Shown here: in pieces, positions 18,791 through 28,366 of the stretch
How the letters are laid out: each line of letters begins with the position of its first letter
Position numbering within the stretch: the first letter of the stretch is position 1
NCBI RefSeq assembly: GCF_004000785.1
Contig: NZ_BILX01000002.1
Span: 186,001-250,000 of the forward strand
Direction: 5' to 3'
Length of the DNA stretch: 64,000 nucleotides
Source: Paenibacillus ehimensis NBRC 15659
GTDB taxonomy: Bacteria; Bacillota; Bacilli; Paenibacillales; NBRC-103111
Program-made: the position numbers and the translations under genes
The notes under the pieces: generated by a model
Seen by the model: the letters and a program-made list of their open reading frames with translations, nothing else
Databases searched by the model: none
Told to the model about the DNA's origin: nothing

Positions 18791-19804
18791 TCATGGCTTG
18801 CTTGTTTTTTCCTTCAAGATACTCTCCAGCACATTGTCAATCATCTGGCGATTTGCAATGGCACCTGTATACAGCCAGCTTGAAGTGCGGTCATATTCGA
18901 ATACGCGCCCGTTTTTGACTGCAGGAATACCGGCCCAAACCGGGTCCTTCAGGATCTCCTCTTTCGTTGCGCCCTTGCTGTTCACAATAAACAGATAGTC
19001 AATGTTCATTTGAGCAAGCTTCTCCATCGTAATGGGATTCCAGTTGGCTGTAGCCGTTTCGGAAATTTCCTTAATTTCTTCCGGCACGGTTAGCCCCAGG
19101 TCCCGGTACAGAACGTCGCCGCTGGACAGATGCTCGTTAGGCACATAGACCGTTTTCTCGGTTACCCAGAGAACAGCCACGGATTTGGTTCCGATGGCCT
19201 GATTTAATTTCTCCTTGGCTTCCTTCACCTTCAAATCGTAGTTCTCCAAAACTTTCTTAGCTTCCTCGCTTTTGTTCAACACCTCGGCCACAGTCATGAA
19301 TTCCTGCCGCCAGTCATTGTTGACGCCGCTCCCCACGGTGAAGGTCGGAGCAATCTTGGCATATTGGGCGTATTTGTCTCCAGCTACCAGCTCTGCACTA
19401 TCCATGAGGATTAAGTCCGGAGCAAAGCTCATGACCGATTCGAAGGGAAGATCGCTTGGGATGGTCGGAATCCCGTCCAGCTCCTTCTGGAGGTAGCTTT
19501 GCACCGACTTTCCGTTGCCGACGGACCATTGGGCGACCGGCTTCACCCCAAGGGCAACCAGATGATCCTCCAAATAGGACACGACAATCCTCTGGGGGTT
19601 TGCCGGTATTTTCACTTCGTGCCCCAGCGCATCCTTCAGCACACGCTCAGCGGCGGGCTTCACTGTTGAAGAAGCATCCGAAAAGGATGCTGACGGAGAA
19701 GTGCTGGAGGCTGCGCCGTGATCCGTTGTGTTTGAGCATCCGCTTCCTGCTATTACAGCTCCTAACAGCAGTCCTACCCATGGATATGTACGTTTCCAGT
19801 TCAT
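18791..19804 (-). CDS. Iron-siderophore ABC transporter substrate-binding lipoprotein
   Basis: Periplasm-equivalent binding protein of 337 residues, anchored by a lipobox (IAGSGC, Cys23). The start ATG 19804 has GGAGGG seven bases ahead. The mature part has the FecB/FhuD fold signatures: LGHEVKIPANPQRIVVSYLEDHL style entry (near residue 65), LGVKPVAQWS, and APDLILMDSAEL. It is the only transport component here; permease and ATPase must lie elsewhere. A Fur box is found about 90 bases upstream, so iron limitation should induce it. The second such gene in the window (28.7-29.6 kb) is clearly different in sequence, so they likely bind different siderophores. Confidence 0.9.
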   Translation of the reverse strand: MNWKRTYPWVGLLLGAVIAGSGCSNTTDHGAASSTSPSASFSDASSTVKPAAERVLKDALGHEVKIPANPQRIVVSYLEDHLVALGVKPVAQWSVGNGKSVQSYLQKELDGIPTIPSDLPFESVMSFAPDLILMDSAELVAGDKYAQYAKIAPTFTVGSGVNNDWRQEFMTVAEVLNKSEEAKKVLENYDLKVKEAKEKLNQAIGTKSVAVLWVTEKTVYVPNEHLSSGDVLYRDLGLTVPEEIKEISETATANWNPITMEKLAQMNIDYLFIVNSKGATKEEILKDPVWAGIPAVKNGRVFEYDRTSSWLYTGAIANRQMIDNVLESILKEKTSKP

Positions 19805-19893
19805 AGGATGCCCTCCCTCCGTTTATTTATGATGGATGTTGCCGCAAGCAGCATCAACCTAACGACAGGTTGACCTGCTATACCAACTGATAA

Positions 19894-19908
19894 CTATAAT
19901 CATTATCA
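19894..19908 (-). promoter_or_regulatory. Fur box upstream of the siderophore-binding gene
   Basis: CTATAATCATTATCA matches the 7-1-7 Fur consensus TGATAATNATTATCA at 13 of 15 positions, and TGATAA also occurs just upstream at 19888. It is 90 bases before the ATG. Confidence 0.75.
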
Positions 19909-19961
19909 ATTATCCTGTCAATGGATTGTTCGTTGACCCACCGTTACGAAGAATTGCAGGC

Positions 19962-20006
19962 AAAACTAAACGGCCTCCGTCCCAGGGAATTTCAGGATGA
20001 AGGCCG
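19962..20006 (-). terminator. Terminator of mqo
   Basis: CGGCCT (19971 on) pairs with AGGCCG (to 20006) around a long loop, and on the minus strand TTTAGTTTT follows. It is just after the mqo stop codon. Confidence 0.55.
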
Positions 20007-20029
20007 CTGCATTCATTTTATTTTTCCGT

Positions 20030-21529
20030 CTACATGGCAGGTTGCAATTCAGGGTTTAGCCCAAGCGCCCGCGCTGTTGAAGTATGAATTTCGTGGATCA
20101 GCTCTGGGTTTTTCAACAGGGACACGCCATAAGAAGGAATCATTTCTTTTATTTTCGGCTCCCACGCTTTTATATGCTGCGGGAAGCATTTTTTTATGAC
20201 CTCAAGCATAACGGAAACGGCGGTAGAAGCCCCCGGAGAAGCGCCAAGCAATGCAGCTATCGAGCCATCGGCGGCATTAATCACTTCCGTACCGAATTGA
20301 AGCGTTCCTTTGCCGGCAGCCGTATCTTTAATAACTTGCACACGTTGGCCCGCTACCACGATATCCCAATCCTCGCTTTTGGCGTTCGGGATAAACTCGC
20401 GTAGCTCTTCCATACGCTGTTCTTTCGATAACATCACTTGCTGGATCAGGTATTTTGTCAAAGGAACGTTTTTGGCGCCTGCCGCCAGCATCGTTACCAG
20501 ATTATTCGGTTTCACAGAACCGATCAAATCAAACATGGAACCGGTTTTTAAAAACTTTGGCGAGAAGCCGGCAAACGGTCCAAAGAGCAACGATTTTTTA
20601 TTGTCGATAAATCTTGTGTCAAGATGCGGAACAGACATCGGAGGAGCGCCAACCTTGGCTTTGCCGTATACTTTGGCATGATGCTGCGCTACAACATCCG
20701 GATTTTTACACACCATGAATAGTCCGCTTACCGGGAATCCTCCGATATGTTTCCCTTCAGGAATACCGGATTTCTGCAGTAAGGGCAGACTTCCTCCACC
20801 GCCGCCGATAAAGACGAATTTTGCCGTATGGCGTTCGATGGTACCGCTATCGACATTCCGCACTTTCAATTCCCACGAGCCGTCGCTAGCGCGTTTAAGA
20901 TCGTCAACCTGATGTTTGAATTTGATATCGACGTTTTTACTCTTTAAGTGGTCAAACAATATGCGCGTTAAAGCGCCAAAGTTGACATCCGTTCCAGAGT
21001 CGATTTTTGTTGCCGCTATAGGTTCGTTCGATGTCCGGCCTTTCATAATAAGCGGAATCCATTCCATCAGCTTTGCCGGGTCGTCGGAAAACTCCATCCC
21101 TTGAAACAGAGGATTGTTAGACAGCGCTTCGAAACGTTTTTTTAGAAACGTTACATCTTGCTCCCCTTGTACTAAGCTCAAATGAGGCAGCGGCATGATG
21201 AATTCCTGCGGATTACGTATCAGATTGCTGTTTACCAGATAAGACCAGAACTGTCTTGAAACCTGATACTCTTCATTAATTTTTATAGCTTTGCTAATAT
21301 CTATGGATCCGTCCGGTTTTTCGACGGTGTAGTTAAGCTCGCACAGTGCCGCATGCCCCGTTCCGGCATTGTTCCATTCGTTAGAGCTTTCCTCTCCTGC
21401 GTTTTCGAGCTTCTCAAACACTGTAATTTCCCAGTCCGGCACTAATTCCTTCAGCAGCGTTCCCAAAGTCGCACTCATGATTCCGGCACCAATTAAGATA
21501 ACGTCTGTTTTGGTTTGTCTGTTACTCAT
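20030..21529 (-). CDS. mqo: Malate:quinone oxidoreductase
   Basis: Membrane-associated FAD enzyme of 499 residues that oxidises L-malate to oxaloacetate and passes electrons to quinone. The N terminus has the FAD-binding motif [20 protein letters not shown] and the family signature [38 protein letters not shown] and the C-terminal [20 protein letters not shown] are also as in Mqo. ATG 21529 has AGGACGG a few bases ahead. The length is normal and the gene stands alone, with its own terminator. It provides a quinone-linked route in the citric acid cycle. Confidence 0.95.
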   Translation of the reverse strand: MSNRQTKTDVILIGAGIMSATLGTLLKELVPDWEITVFEKLENAGEESSNEWNNAGTGHAALCELNYTVEKPDGSIDISKAIKINEEYQVSRQFWSYLVNSNLIRNPQEFIMPLPHLSLVQGEQDVTFLKKRFEALSNNPLFQGMEFSDDPAKLMEWIPLIMKGRTSNEPIAATKIDSGTDVNFGALTRILFDHLKSKNVDIKFKHQVDDLKRASDGSWELKVRNVDSGTIERHTAKFVFIGGGGGSLPLLQKSGIPEGKHIGGFPVSGLFMVCKNPDVVAQHHAKVYGKAKVGAPPMSVPHLDTRFIDNKKSLLFGPFAGFSPKFLKTGSMFDLIGSVKPNNLVTMLAAGAKNVPLTKYLIQQVMLSKEQRMEELREFIPNAKSEDWDIVVAGQRVQVIKDTAAGKGTLQFGTEVINAADGSIAALLGASPGASTAVSVMLEVIKKCFPQHIKAWEPKIKEMIPSYGVSLLKNPELIHEIHTSTARALGLNPELQPAM

Positions 21530-21975
21530 TTTTACCGTCCTTACGCGCTATTATTTGAAGAAAAGATGTAGGCACTCTTGCTTTAAGCTCCACAGCAAGC
21601 TAGGGCGCGACCTAGTCACACCCTTTTCTGAACCAATTATAATAAACCTAACCATCGCGTATCGCTATTAAATATAGATTAAGATATCTACTATTATATG
21701 ATAGTTAGCTGCTATTTAAAAGCCGGAAAATTTAAGTGAGACATACGGTTGCCGTGAAGAATCGGGAATCCGCCCACAAAACCATAGGAATACTCAAAAA
21801 AACAAGGCTTTAGCCCAGCTGCTTGCAAGGGTTCACCACTCTTACTATAAATGGCAAGTTTTCACTGAACGACAAGAGGCCACCAAAATGGCGGCCCTAA
21901 GATTGGAATTATGCCTTTCTTCTAATACTTTTCGACTCATCCGAGACGTCTGTCCCTTCCGGCAGCTCTTTGTCT
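21530..21975. other. Gene-free 446-base region
   Basis: Contains the mqo upstream region (AT-rich at 21660-21720) and the 3' flank of the propeller gene. An imperfect GGCCACC / GGCGGCC hairpin at 21881-21899 has no T run. I see no gene and no clear mobile-element end. Confidence 0.4.
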
Positions 21976-23109
21976 TCACGACGGGTTAAATGTGATCCTG
22001 TATAGGGTGGTTCCATCCGTATTTTGTTGAAAGCAGTACAGCATCTGGCTGTCTTTGCTCCATAGGAGCTTATCTATAAATTGGTTTGATTCTTTATAAA
22101 TCACTTCATGACTGATGATTTTTTTATTGTTGAGATGGACGGCATGAACTTCAACTCCGTATCCTCCCACATTGTTTTTCAGAATGCTGTAAGCTAATTT
22201 CTTGCCATCCTGCGATACACTGATATGGATTAATTTCTGGTTATTCAAATCGATAAACGGCTCAAGTGAATTCGTTGCCGCATCGTAAAGAAAGATGCCA
22301 AGCTGATCCTCGAACAAGCCTACGGCTGCAGTATTGGTGTTGTCGATGGGAACCAAGTTAAAAATTTGCCCTTTTAATGTGCTGCTCCATTGTTTTCCTG
22401 TTTCCAAGTCGACCAATAACAGATTGGCATTGCTAACATCAGAGTACAAACATACCGTTTGGCCATCGTTTAATACATAAAAACTTAGAGAGGTTTTGGG
22501 GTGCTTTCCGGCATATTCCGTAAGGTTCAGTAAGTTTTCCCGCTGCCCGGTTTTTATATTCTGAACGAACAAGTAATCGTCCATGCCTACGAATCGAAGA
22601 CTGTCGGGCAGCCATGTTGCCGCAAATGTTCCGTTAAACGTATATCGTTTGCTGTTCGTCGTGGCCTCATACACATAGGTTGCACCGGGCCGATCTTCCA
22701 TACCCATGTAAGAAACCAGTATCATTTTGCCGTCAGCAGAAACGCTGATTTTACTGTCCTTTACTCCGTTTTGTTGATCGAACTCATGGGTCAACTGGTT
22801 TTTGGACATGTCGTAGATGCCGGTTTGAACCGAATGTTTAACTTCCCGGCTCGAACTCGTAAAAGCGAGTGAATTCATGTTCAGGAGATCGCTCTCCAGT
22901 AAGTTGAACGGTATGGTGAACTTTACAATTCTGCTAACGGCAAAAGGGTTTTCCCCATGATTGGACGATGGCCTCTGAAAAAGCTCCTTATCCAATGTTG
23001 TCAGATAGGAAGCTTTGCCTCTGAAGGACAGGCTGCTCAACAGATGAAATCCCGCTATAAATACACCTAAGATCAGAGCTAAAGTGATAAAGCTTCTGAA
23101 CGATTTCAT
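21976..23109 (-). CDS. Membrane-anchored or secreted beta-propeller protein
   Basis: Protein of 377 residues whose N terminus (SFITLALILGVFIAGFHLLS) is an uncleaved anchor or signal sequence. The rest has repeated propeller-like blades of the TolB/YncE kind (KISVSADGKMILVSYMG, HISVSQDGKKLAYSILKN, LLWSKDSQMLYCFQQ). The start overlaps the kinase stop by four bases, so it is the third gene of the response regulator-kinase operon. It may modulate the kinase from outside the cell, as with other accessory proteins of two-component systems; this is inference. No catalytic residues are seen, and I cannot name the family precisely. Confidence 0.72.
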   Translation of the reverse strand: MKSFRSFITLALILGVFIAGFHLLSSLSFRGKASYLTTLDKELFQRPSSNHGENPFAVSRIVKFTIPFNLLESDLLNMNSLAFTSSSREVKHSVQTGIYDMSKNQLTHEFDQQNGVKDSKISVSADGKMILVSYMGMEDRPGATYVYEATTNSKRYTFNGTFAATWLPDSLRFVGMDDYLFVQNIKTGQRENLLNLTEYAGKHPKTSLSFYVLNDGQTVCLYSDVSNANLLLVDLETGKQWSSTLKGQIFNLVPIDNTNTAAVGLFEDQLGIFLYDAATNSLEPFIDLNNQKLIHISVSQDGKKLAYSILKNNVGGYGVEVHAVHLNNKKIISHEVIYKESNQFIDKLLWSKDSQMLYCFQQNTDGTTLYRITFNPS

Positions 23110-24557
23110 GAAACCACACTTCCGAACCGCAAAATGACCTCAGTTCCCTGATTCCATCTGCTTATAATCTCGATTTGACCATGGTGCCTTTCGACGATCT
23201 CCTTCACAATCGTCAGTCCAAGTCCCGAGCTGCCTAATTCTCTTGAAACCTTTTGGGAGACCCTGTAAAATGGGTCAAATACCTTCTCAATACTTTCCTC
23301 GGGAATTCCCGTTCCTTGATCCTTCACTGTAATAATCACGTCGTTTTGCTCCCGATAGCAAAGGACATGAACGGTCGAATTCACATCCCCATATTTAATG
23401 GAATTGTCGATGAGATTAATCAGTACTTCCTTCAACCGGCCCTGATCTCCCTGCAAATAGATATTTCCCTGTACATGACACGTTATGGATATGTTATATT
23501 TTTTTCCTTTGATCGTCATTTCTTCGCAAGTTTCCCGGATTAGCTCGCTCATATTCACATCGGTAAAATCGTAGCTGAACTTCTTGGACGAAGCTTTGGA
23601 CAACTCGATCAGTTCGATGACCATGTTATTTAATCGATTGCTTTCATTGATAATGGATGCAAGTCCTTTTCTGGTGAATTCATCGTCTTTAATGCCCAAA
23701 TCTTCAATGGCCTGGGCATACCCGGAGATGGTGGTCAGCGGCGTTTTTAGCTCATGGGTCACATTATCGAAAAACGATTTATTCTGCTTCTGCATTTCTT
23801 CGAGCTTGTCTCTATCCTGTTTAATAATGTCGATCTGTTCTCTGATTTTACGAACCATCATCTTAAATCTGGAGCTCAGATGTCCGATTTCATCCGTCAA
23901 CGCAATATCAATATCGACATCGAAATTCCCTTTTGCAACCTCTTCGGAGGCTTCCGTAAGCTTCATAATGGGTTTGGTGATTTGCCTGGAAAAAATGTAA
24001 GAGGTAACGAATATCATAACGAAAATGATCGTGGCAAAAAGACTGATGATACGTTTGAACCTTTGATTATAGTCATATAATTCCGTGTAATCTTTGTAGT
24101 ATCGGACAATGCCGATGCCGGATTCCTTAATCGGGTAAGACAAGCTCACCACCACTTTATTCCCTATAAAATTCGTTGTATAGGAAATCTCGCCTTTTAT
24201 CGCCCTTTCCAAATCTTCGGAATCGTCAAGAGCGGCTATCGGCGCCGAATTGGATGACAGTTTTTGTCCCTTCCGGTCGTAAATATCTACCGTGCTTCCC
24301 ACCTGTGCGGTTAACTGTTTGGATATATTTTCAGCGTCGGCCATGATCGACGTCTCGCTGCTGTCCATATTATTAAACAACAAATACTGGCTCAAATAGA
24401 TATCAAGATTTTTCTTGGCTTCCATCATATCCGCTTTTATGACACGCTTCGTATTTTGTTCCGTCGTATAATAAGCGGCGAACGTAAGCCCGGAAAGTCC
24501 TACAAACAGGACAATCAAAACATAAATTAAGATTTTTAACCGAATCGAAAATTTCAT
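23106..24557 (-). CDS. Sensor histidine kinase with HAMP domain
   Basis: Membrane kinase of 483 residues. Two membrane helices (about 8-30 and 170-190) flank an extracellular sensor region of about 135 residues. A HAMP linker (about 190-243) leads to the dimerisation domain with His268 in FFDNVTHELKTPLTT, then the N box (LINLIDNSIKYG), the G1 box (DQGTGIPEE), F box (FDPFYRVS) and G2 box (GSSGLGLTIVKEI). The start ATG 24557 has AGAAGGA about six bases ahead. It lies 12 bases after the response regulator gene. The sensor domain does not suggest a ligand to me. All catalytic motifs are intact. Confidence 0.92.
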   Translation of the reverse strand: MKFSIRLKILIYVLIVLFVGLSGLTFAAYYTTEQNTKRVIKADMMEAKKNLDIYLSQYLLFNNMDSSETSIMADAENISKQLTAQVGSTVDIYDRKGQKLSSNSAPIAALDDSEDLERAIKGEISYTTNFIGNKVVVSLSYPIKESGIGIVRYYKDYTELYDYNQRFKRIISLFATIIFVMIFVTSYIFSRQITKPIMKLTEASEEVAKGNFDVDIDIALTDEIGHLSSRFKMMVRKIREQIDIIKQDRDKLEEMQKQNKSFFDNVTHELKTPLTTISGYAQAIEDLGIKDDEFTRKGLASIINESNRLNNMVIELIELSKASSKKFSYDFTDVNMSELIRETCEEMTIKGKKYNISITCHVQGNIYLQGDQGRLKEVLINLIDNSIKYGDVNSTVHVLCYREQNDVIITVKDQGTGIPEESIEKVFDPFYRVSQKVSRELGSSGLGLTIVKEIVERHHGQIEIISRWNQGTEVILRFGSVVS

Positions 24558-24569
24558 CGCGGTTCCTTC

Positions 24570-25268
24570 TCAGCCAAGCTTGTATCCGACGCCGAATATG
24601 GTTTCAATGACGGATGAGTGTTTATCTTCATCCAGCTTCTTCCTGATCCTTCGAACATGGATATCCACCGTTCTGCCGTCGCCTATGTACTCATAACCCC
24701 AGACTTGATCCAAAAGCTCTTCCCTTGTTGCTACCCTTCCGCGACGCTCTGCCAAATAGACCAGCAGTTCATATTCCTTATTGGTAAATTCGATTTTCGT
24801 TCCGTTTTTATAGATCTCGCGTCTTTCTTTAAAAATCTCGATTTCGTCCCCGATTTTCATCGCTTTATGCTCACGGTGATCGGCCTTGGCTTCGGAAATT
24901 AAATCGATCCTTCGGAAGATCGTTTTGATTCTTACAATCACTTCCCTGATGTTAAAGGGCTTCGTGATATAATCGTCCGCACCAAGCTCCATACCGAGTA
25001 TTTTATCGATATCGTCCGATTTTGCGGTAATCATAATAATGGGAATGATGTAATTGGCGGAAATTCGCTTGCATACTTCAAACCCGTCCATGTCCGGCAT
25101 CATCAAATCAAGCAATATAAGATCAGGGGCAAATTCTTGTACGAATTGCAGTCCTTGATTTCCGCAATGGGCCACTCTGGTTTGAAAGCCTTCATTGTTC
25201 AGGTAATGCGAGAGTATATCCGATATGTTCTCCTCGTCCTCAATAATCAGTATCTTTCGATTCCCCAC
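24570..25268 (-). CDS. OmpR/PhoB-family response regulator
   Basis: Two-domain regulator of 232 residues and the partner of the downstream kinase. GTG 25268 is chosen as start because GGAGGG is six bases ahead (VGNRKILIIEDEEN). The receiver domain has acidic residues Glu10-Asp11, phospho-acceptor Asp54 (LILLDLMMPD), the Thr switch (MITAKSD) and Lys in YITKPF. The C-terminal winged helix has EYELLVYLAERRGRVATREELL and the RTVDIHVRRIRKKLDED recognition segment. The operon continues with the kinase and the propeller protein. Targets cannot be named; the secreted protein gene just upstream (25399-26094) is a candidate. Confidence 0.93.
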   Translation of the reverse strand: MGNRKILIIEDEENISDILSHYLNNEGFQTRVAHCGNQGLQFVQEFAPDLILLDLMMPDMDGFEVCKRISANYIIPIIMITAKSDDIDKILGMELGADDYITKPFNIREVIVRIKTIFRRIDLISEAKADHREHKAMKIGDEIEIFKERREIYKNGTKIEFTNKEYELLVYLAERRGRVATREELLDQVWGYEYIGDGRTVDIHVRRIRKKLDEDKHSSVIETIFGVGYKLG

Positions 25269-25398
25269 CGGTTTCCCTCCTGCACCCAATACAAGGTCCT
25301 TTCGACTATTATATCATCTATGTAGATAGACGTTTTAAACCTAAAAAGAGGAGCTTGCCGCCCCTCTATAGTATTGGTTCAAGATGATGCTGTGCAGC

Positions 25399-26094
25399 CT
25401 ATTGGACTTCCTGCAAGCTGATTTCTTTCGTTTCGAACAAGCTGCCGTCGTTCTCGACATTCTTAAATTCGTATACGTAAGTGTATAATAGGCTGTTCGT
25501 GCCGTTTTTCTCCTGATAAATTTCACCTTGCACCGGCAATCCGCTTTCATCCAGGAATATCGATTCCGTATAGGTCGTTTTAAATGCTTTCGAATGATCG
25601 GTTCTGGACAGCTTTTTCAGCTTCTTCCCGTCCGAAGTCGGTACCATTCCCTCATCCGTCCAGCCTTCACGCCGCGTCCCCTCTTTGTATTCATTGATAT
25701 ATTCTTGCTTTTCGGTTACCAATAAGTCCGACATACTCTTATCCGAATCTTTTGCCGTTATTGCAGATCCCATGAGGTTGCCCTCCGTGTCCCGTCCGAC
25801 CTTAATATACCTTTTGCCGTTGTCCAACACATAACCGCCGCCGATTCTTTGCATGGCCTCCGTTCCTTTAACAGGTTCCAAATAATCAAGCCGTTCATTA
25901 TGGGTTACGGGATCGGCCCATGTTTCATATACGGCAGCTGTGCTTCCGTCCGGGTTAAATAAAGTTCTCTTCGCATACTCGATGGCTGTGCTTGCGGTTT
26001 GGGTATTGCCACCAGTCGTATGTTCCGCGGCGAAAGCCGATGCCGAACCGATTGCCATCATGGCAATGATCGTAGGAATAAGTACTTTTTTCAT
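25399..26094 (-). CDS. Secreted protein of unknown function, possible LolA-like fold
   Basis: Exported protein of 231 residues. ATG 26094 has AAAGGAG nine bases ahead (MKKVLIPTIIAMMAIGSASA), and the signal peptide ends at AFAAE. No lipobox is present. The mature part has a repeated strand pattern (TAAVYETWADPVTHNERLDY, GYVLDNGKRYIKVGRD, DESGLPVQGEIYQEKNGTN) that recalls the LolA-like beta-sheet of MucB/RseB-type and sporulation-related proteins; this is a guess. It is followed by the two-component operon on the same strand with a 130-base gap, so it may be its target. The 3' flank contains no clear terminator. Confidence 0.68.
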   Translation of the reverse strand: MKKVLIPTIIAMMAIGSASAFAAEHTTGGNTQTASTAIEYAKRTLFNPDGSTAAVYETWADPVTHNERLDYLEPVKGTEAMQRIGGGYVLDNGKRYIKVGRDTEGNLMGSAITAKDSDKSMSDLLVTEKQEYINEYKEGTRREGWTDEGMVPTSDGKKLKKLSRTDHSKAFKTTYTESIFLDESGLPVQGEIYQEKNGTNSLLYTYVYEFKNVENDGSLFETKEISLQEVQ

Positions 26095-26250
26095 GTTCAA
26101 AAACTCCTTTTATGGAAAGATTTTTATGATGATCATCATGCTCTTATTGTATAAAACGGTTGTTTCCATCGTTCGTTAGGTTGTTTCCAACTTGTAAACT
26201 CTTTGTTTCCGGATTGAACCGTTCACGCGTCCTGTTTGTTGCTCTGAGTC

Positions 26251-26298
26251 AAAAAAGCTCTCCGAAGCCCGCTTGTACGCGAGAATCGAAGAGCTTTT
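26251..26298 (-). terminator. Hairpin with T run downstream of a 43-residue gene
   Basis: On the minus strand AAAAGCTCT pairs with AGAGCTTTT around a roughly 26-base loop, and T residues follow. It comes directly after the stop codon of the small reading frame at 26300-26431. Confidence 0.5.
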
Positions 26299-26299
26299 C

Positions 26300-26431
26300 T
26301 TACGGGCCTTTCAGAGCATGCTCGATTCGCTTATCTGGCACAAACCAGATGACGGCAGCGAGTACGAAAAAGAAGCACGATATCCAAGGACTCACATGGG
26401 CGGTCAAGGCCGTTTGCCCATCCTTAAGCAT
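26300..26431 (-). CDS. Possible small single-pass membrane protein (43 residues)
   Basis: A short frame starting at ATG 26431 with GGAGGGAG three to eight bases ahead encodes one hydrophobic segment (WISCFFFVLAAVIWFVPDK) and a short charged tail. It follows the SUKH-like gene by 34 bases and ends just before a terminator, which supports it being real. It could also be the remaining C-terminal helix of a lost MFS-type transporter. I do not recognise the sequence. Confidence 0.4.
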   Translation of the reverse strand: MLKDGQTALTAHVSPWISCFFFVLAAVIWFVPDKRIEHALKGP

Positions 26432-26465
26432 GCTCTCCCTCCGTTCCATAAAGCTGTTTTAAAAT

Positions 26466-27161
26466 TTAAGATGTAATCTTTATAAGTTTTATGGAAGAAT
26501 AGGTTTCATCGTTAAAGACCGCAGGCGAATCACAATTATATCCTAGCCAATATTGCCCATGAAGCTCCATCACCAATACGTCCCCGCAACGGTAAAATGA
26601 ATGAGTAGGCCCATCTTCTTTGGGGCTAATATAGTATCCATGAAGCCACACTTCTTCAATCGGCTGATCAAACAACGTCTGGATATTATCGATTTTTCCT
26701 TCTACCGTATAAAGATGTTTGCAGCCAAAAACAACCTCCTGCAAGCAAAAGCTTTTCAAAAAATGATATAAAGAGTCATTTACGATGATGTGTCCTTCTA
26801 CATTGTCATCCCAAAGCAGGCATTCATCACAGTAGACAGGAGAATGGTTGTTGCCGGCCTCCACTTGACAAGTCCAGTTTGCTTGATTTTCCTCAAGAAA
26901 CGTGACCTTATTCTTATCCTTTCTCAGTCGCTCCACCGAATACAGGCAATCCTGATGTTGAAATATCTCCGGGGAGTTCTCAAGGTGGCCATCCGAGCCA
27001 TCTTTCCAGCGCCCGGCAAACGCATATAACTCACGCAACGCCTCGGGCAGATATGCCGGAATCTCGTCCTCAGGCACACCGTAGGAGCTATCATAACTTC
27101 CGTACCAGCTAATTAGAAAAGCCTTTAAATCATCCAGTTGATCGGTATCTTTCAGGAGCAT
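26466..27161 (-). CDS. SUKH-like (SMI1/KNR4-type) protein
   Basis: Soluble protein of 231 residues. ATG 27161 has GGGGGGA seven bases ahead (MLLKDTDQLDDLKAFLISWY). The arrangement of an early LPEALRELYAFAGRWKDG helix, an ENQANWTCQVE strand and a later LHGQYWLGYNC part resembles SUKH superfamily immunity-type proteins, though the match is distant. Cysteine content is rather high (seven). No toxin gene is next to it. The genes on either side are small and uncertain, so the area looks like an accessory hot spot. Confidence in it being a gene is high; the family call is moderate. Confidence 0.65.
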   Translation of the reverse strand: MLLKDTDQLDDLKAFLISWYGSYDSSYGVPEDEIPAYLPEALRELYAFAGRWKDGSDGHLENSPEIFQHQDCLYSVERLRKDKNKVTFLEENQANWTCQVEAGNNHSPVYCDECLLWDDNVEGHIIVNDSLYHFLKSFCLQEVVFGCKHLYTVEGKIDNIQTLFDQPIEEVWLHGYYISPKEDGPTHSFYRCGDVLVMELHGQYWLGYNCDSPAVFNDETYSSIKLIKITS

Positions 27162-27242
27162 GGTAATTCCCCCCAGGTCTAACAATTAAGATCTCCATGA
27201 TTCAGCTATCTTTTCCGTCAGCGTAATGAAGCTCCCATGAAG

Positions 27243-27606
27243 TTACGGAAAATAAGCTGGGCATTGATGATGCGAAACATCTCCCTCCTCAATCAATCGA
27301 CCAGAAGTGATCTCCTCAACCTCCATACGCCAGTCATACTCAATGCCTGACGTCTTTTCGATCAACCGCTTATCGACGGAAGGATTTCTTCGATAGAGCG
27401 TATCCCGTTCCACCAGACTCAGTATTTCCAAGCTGCCGCCGATGCAGTGTTCATTCAAGTCAAAATGCTCCGCGCACCAATGCAGCATTAGTTTATCTTT
27501 TATCGCCTGGATCTTGTGCATTTTTCTGCTTATTACGAAGTGCTGTCAATCTTTCTTGGTATTCGTTCCCGTAAATATCCTGAATGATCTCTTTATCGTA
27601 ATCCAT
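27243..27606 (-). pseudogene. Unknown small gene, possibly split by a frameshift
   Basis: A frame from ATG 27606 encodes MDYDKEIIQDIYGNEYQERL and continues for 37 residues. A second frame from 27521 (MHKIQAIKDKLMLHWCAEHF, 92 residues) ends at 27243 but has no ribosome site of its own. Removing one A from the five-A run near 27525 would join them into one protein of about 120 residues. I recognise neither half. The gene lies downstream of three copies of a 22-base operator, opposite to a small membrane protein. The frameshift is inferred, not proven; the two frames could be separate small genes. Confidence 0.35.
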
Positions 27607-27627
27607 ACCTTCAATCGGCTACTCCTT

Positions 27628-27825
27628 TTTAGTACGGTTTCGCAATAATAGGCCTGCGTTTATTTTAATACGATTTCGTAGTAATATCAATAACGAATTG
27701 TGTTCTCATGAGGAGTGACACCATACGTGATGGGACGTTAGACTAGCGGCTAAAATTCATTATTGACAGCACTTCATACTCAATGTTAAATTGATCTTCA
27801 GTAATTACTACGAAATCGTAGTAAT
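27628..27825. promoter_or_regulatory. Three copies of a 22-base palindromic operator
   Basis: Copy 3 (27804-27825) is a perfect dyad with arms ATTACTACGA and TCGTAGTAAT around AA. Copy 2 (27664-27685) keeps one arm exactly and the other at 8 of 10 positions. Copy 1 (27628-27649) matches copy 2 at about 18 of 22 positions. They flank both divergent starts, so one repressor of TetR or MarR type could control the unknown gene on the left and the membrane gene on the right. No regulator gene lies beside them. Confidence 0.65.
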
Positions 27826-27846
27826 AATCATTGGAGGTGTATGGCT

Positions 27847-28233
27847 ATGGACTGGAATAGTATTGCCTTGATGACGGCCGGAGTTATCGGCGGCGGTACG
27901 GCAGTGGCTCACGGCATTCTGATGCAGCGATTGATAATCAAGCCGATCGAGGCGGTTTTTGTGGCGGATGGGCGGATATCTGCGCAGCTGCAAAAGCTCG
28001 TGACGTTGCTTCTGCAATTCACCACCTTCAACTGGTTGCTCAGCGGGCTCACTTTGATCGCCGCCGCAATCTGGTTCGGGCAGGATGCAAGGCTCGCGAC
28101 GGGCCTGCTTGCTGGCAGCTCTTTTCTGTATGGTTCCATCATCTCTCTTTGGGTAATGCGCCGCCCTCATCCTAGCTGGATCTTGATGGCCGTTGCGCTC
28201 ATTCTGACCGTCTTGGGGCTGACACTACGCTAG
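27847..28233 (+). CDS. Small four-helix membrane protein
   Basis: Integral membrane protein of 128 residues. ATG 27847 is preferred because GGAGG is nine bases ahead; the ATG six bases earlier is too close. Four hydrophobic segments are visible: LMTAGVIGGGTAVAHGILM, LVTLLLQFTTFNWLLSGLTL, LLAGSSFLYGSIISLWV and ILMAVALILTVLGLTL. It resembles small uncharacterised membrane proteins often paired with TetR regulators. The 22-base operator ends 22 bases before the start, so repression is likely. Downstream lies a decayed DUF3995-like gene of the same orientation, another small membrane protein type. Confidence 0.7.
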   Translation: MDWNSIALMTAGVIGGGTAVAHGILMQRLIIKPIEAVFVADGRISAQLQKLVTLLLQFTTFNWLLSGLTLIAAAIWFGQDARLATGLLAGSSFLYGSIISLWVMRRPHPSWILMAVALILTVLGLTLR

Positions 28234-28366
28234 ACTCCAGTACAACCACCCTATCGTATTGAGGTAAGACAGATGACTCAAGAACATCGTGCTTGGGCGG
28301 ACCACCGCCGCCAAACAGGTACCGCCCCAAGCCATGGAAAGAACGGCAAATGTTGTGTACTGATGA

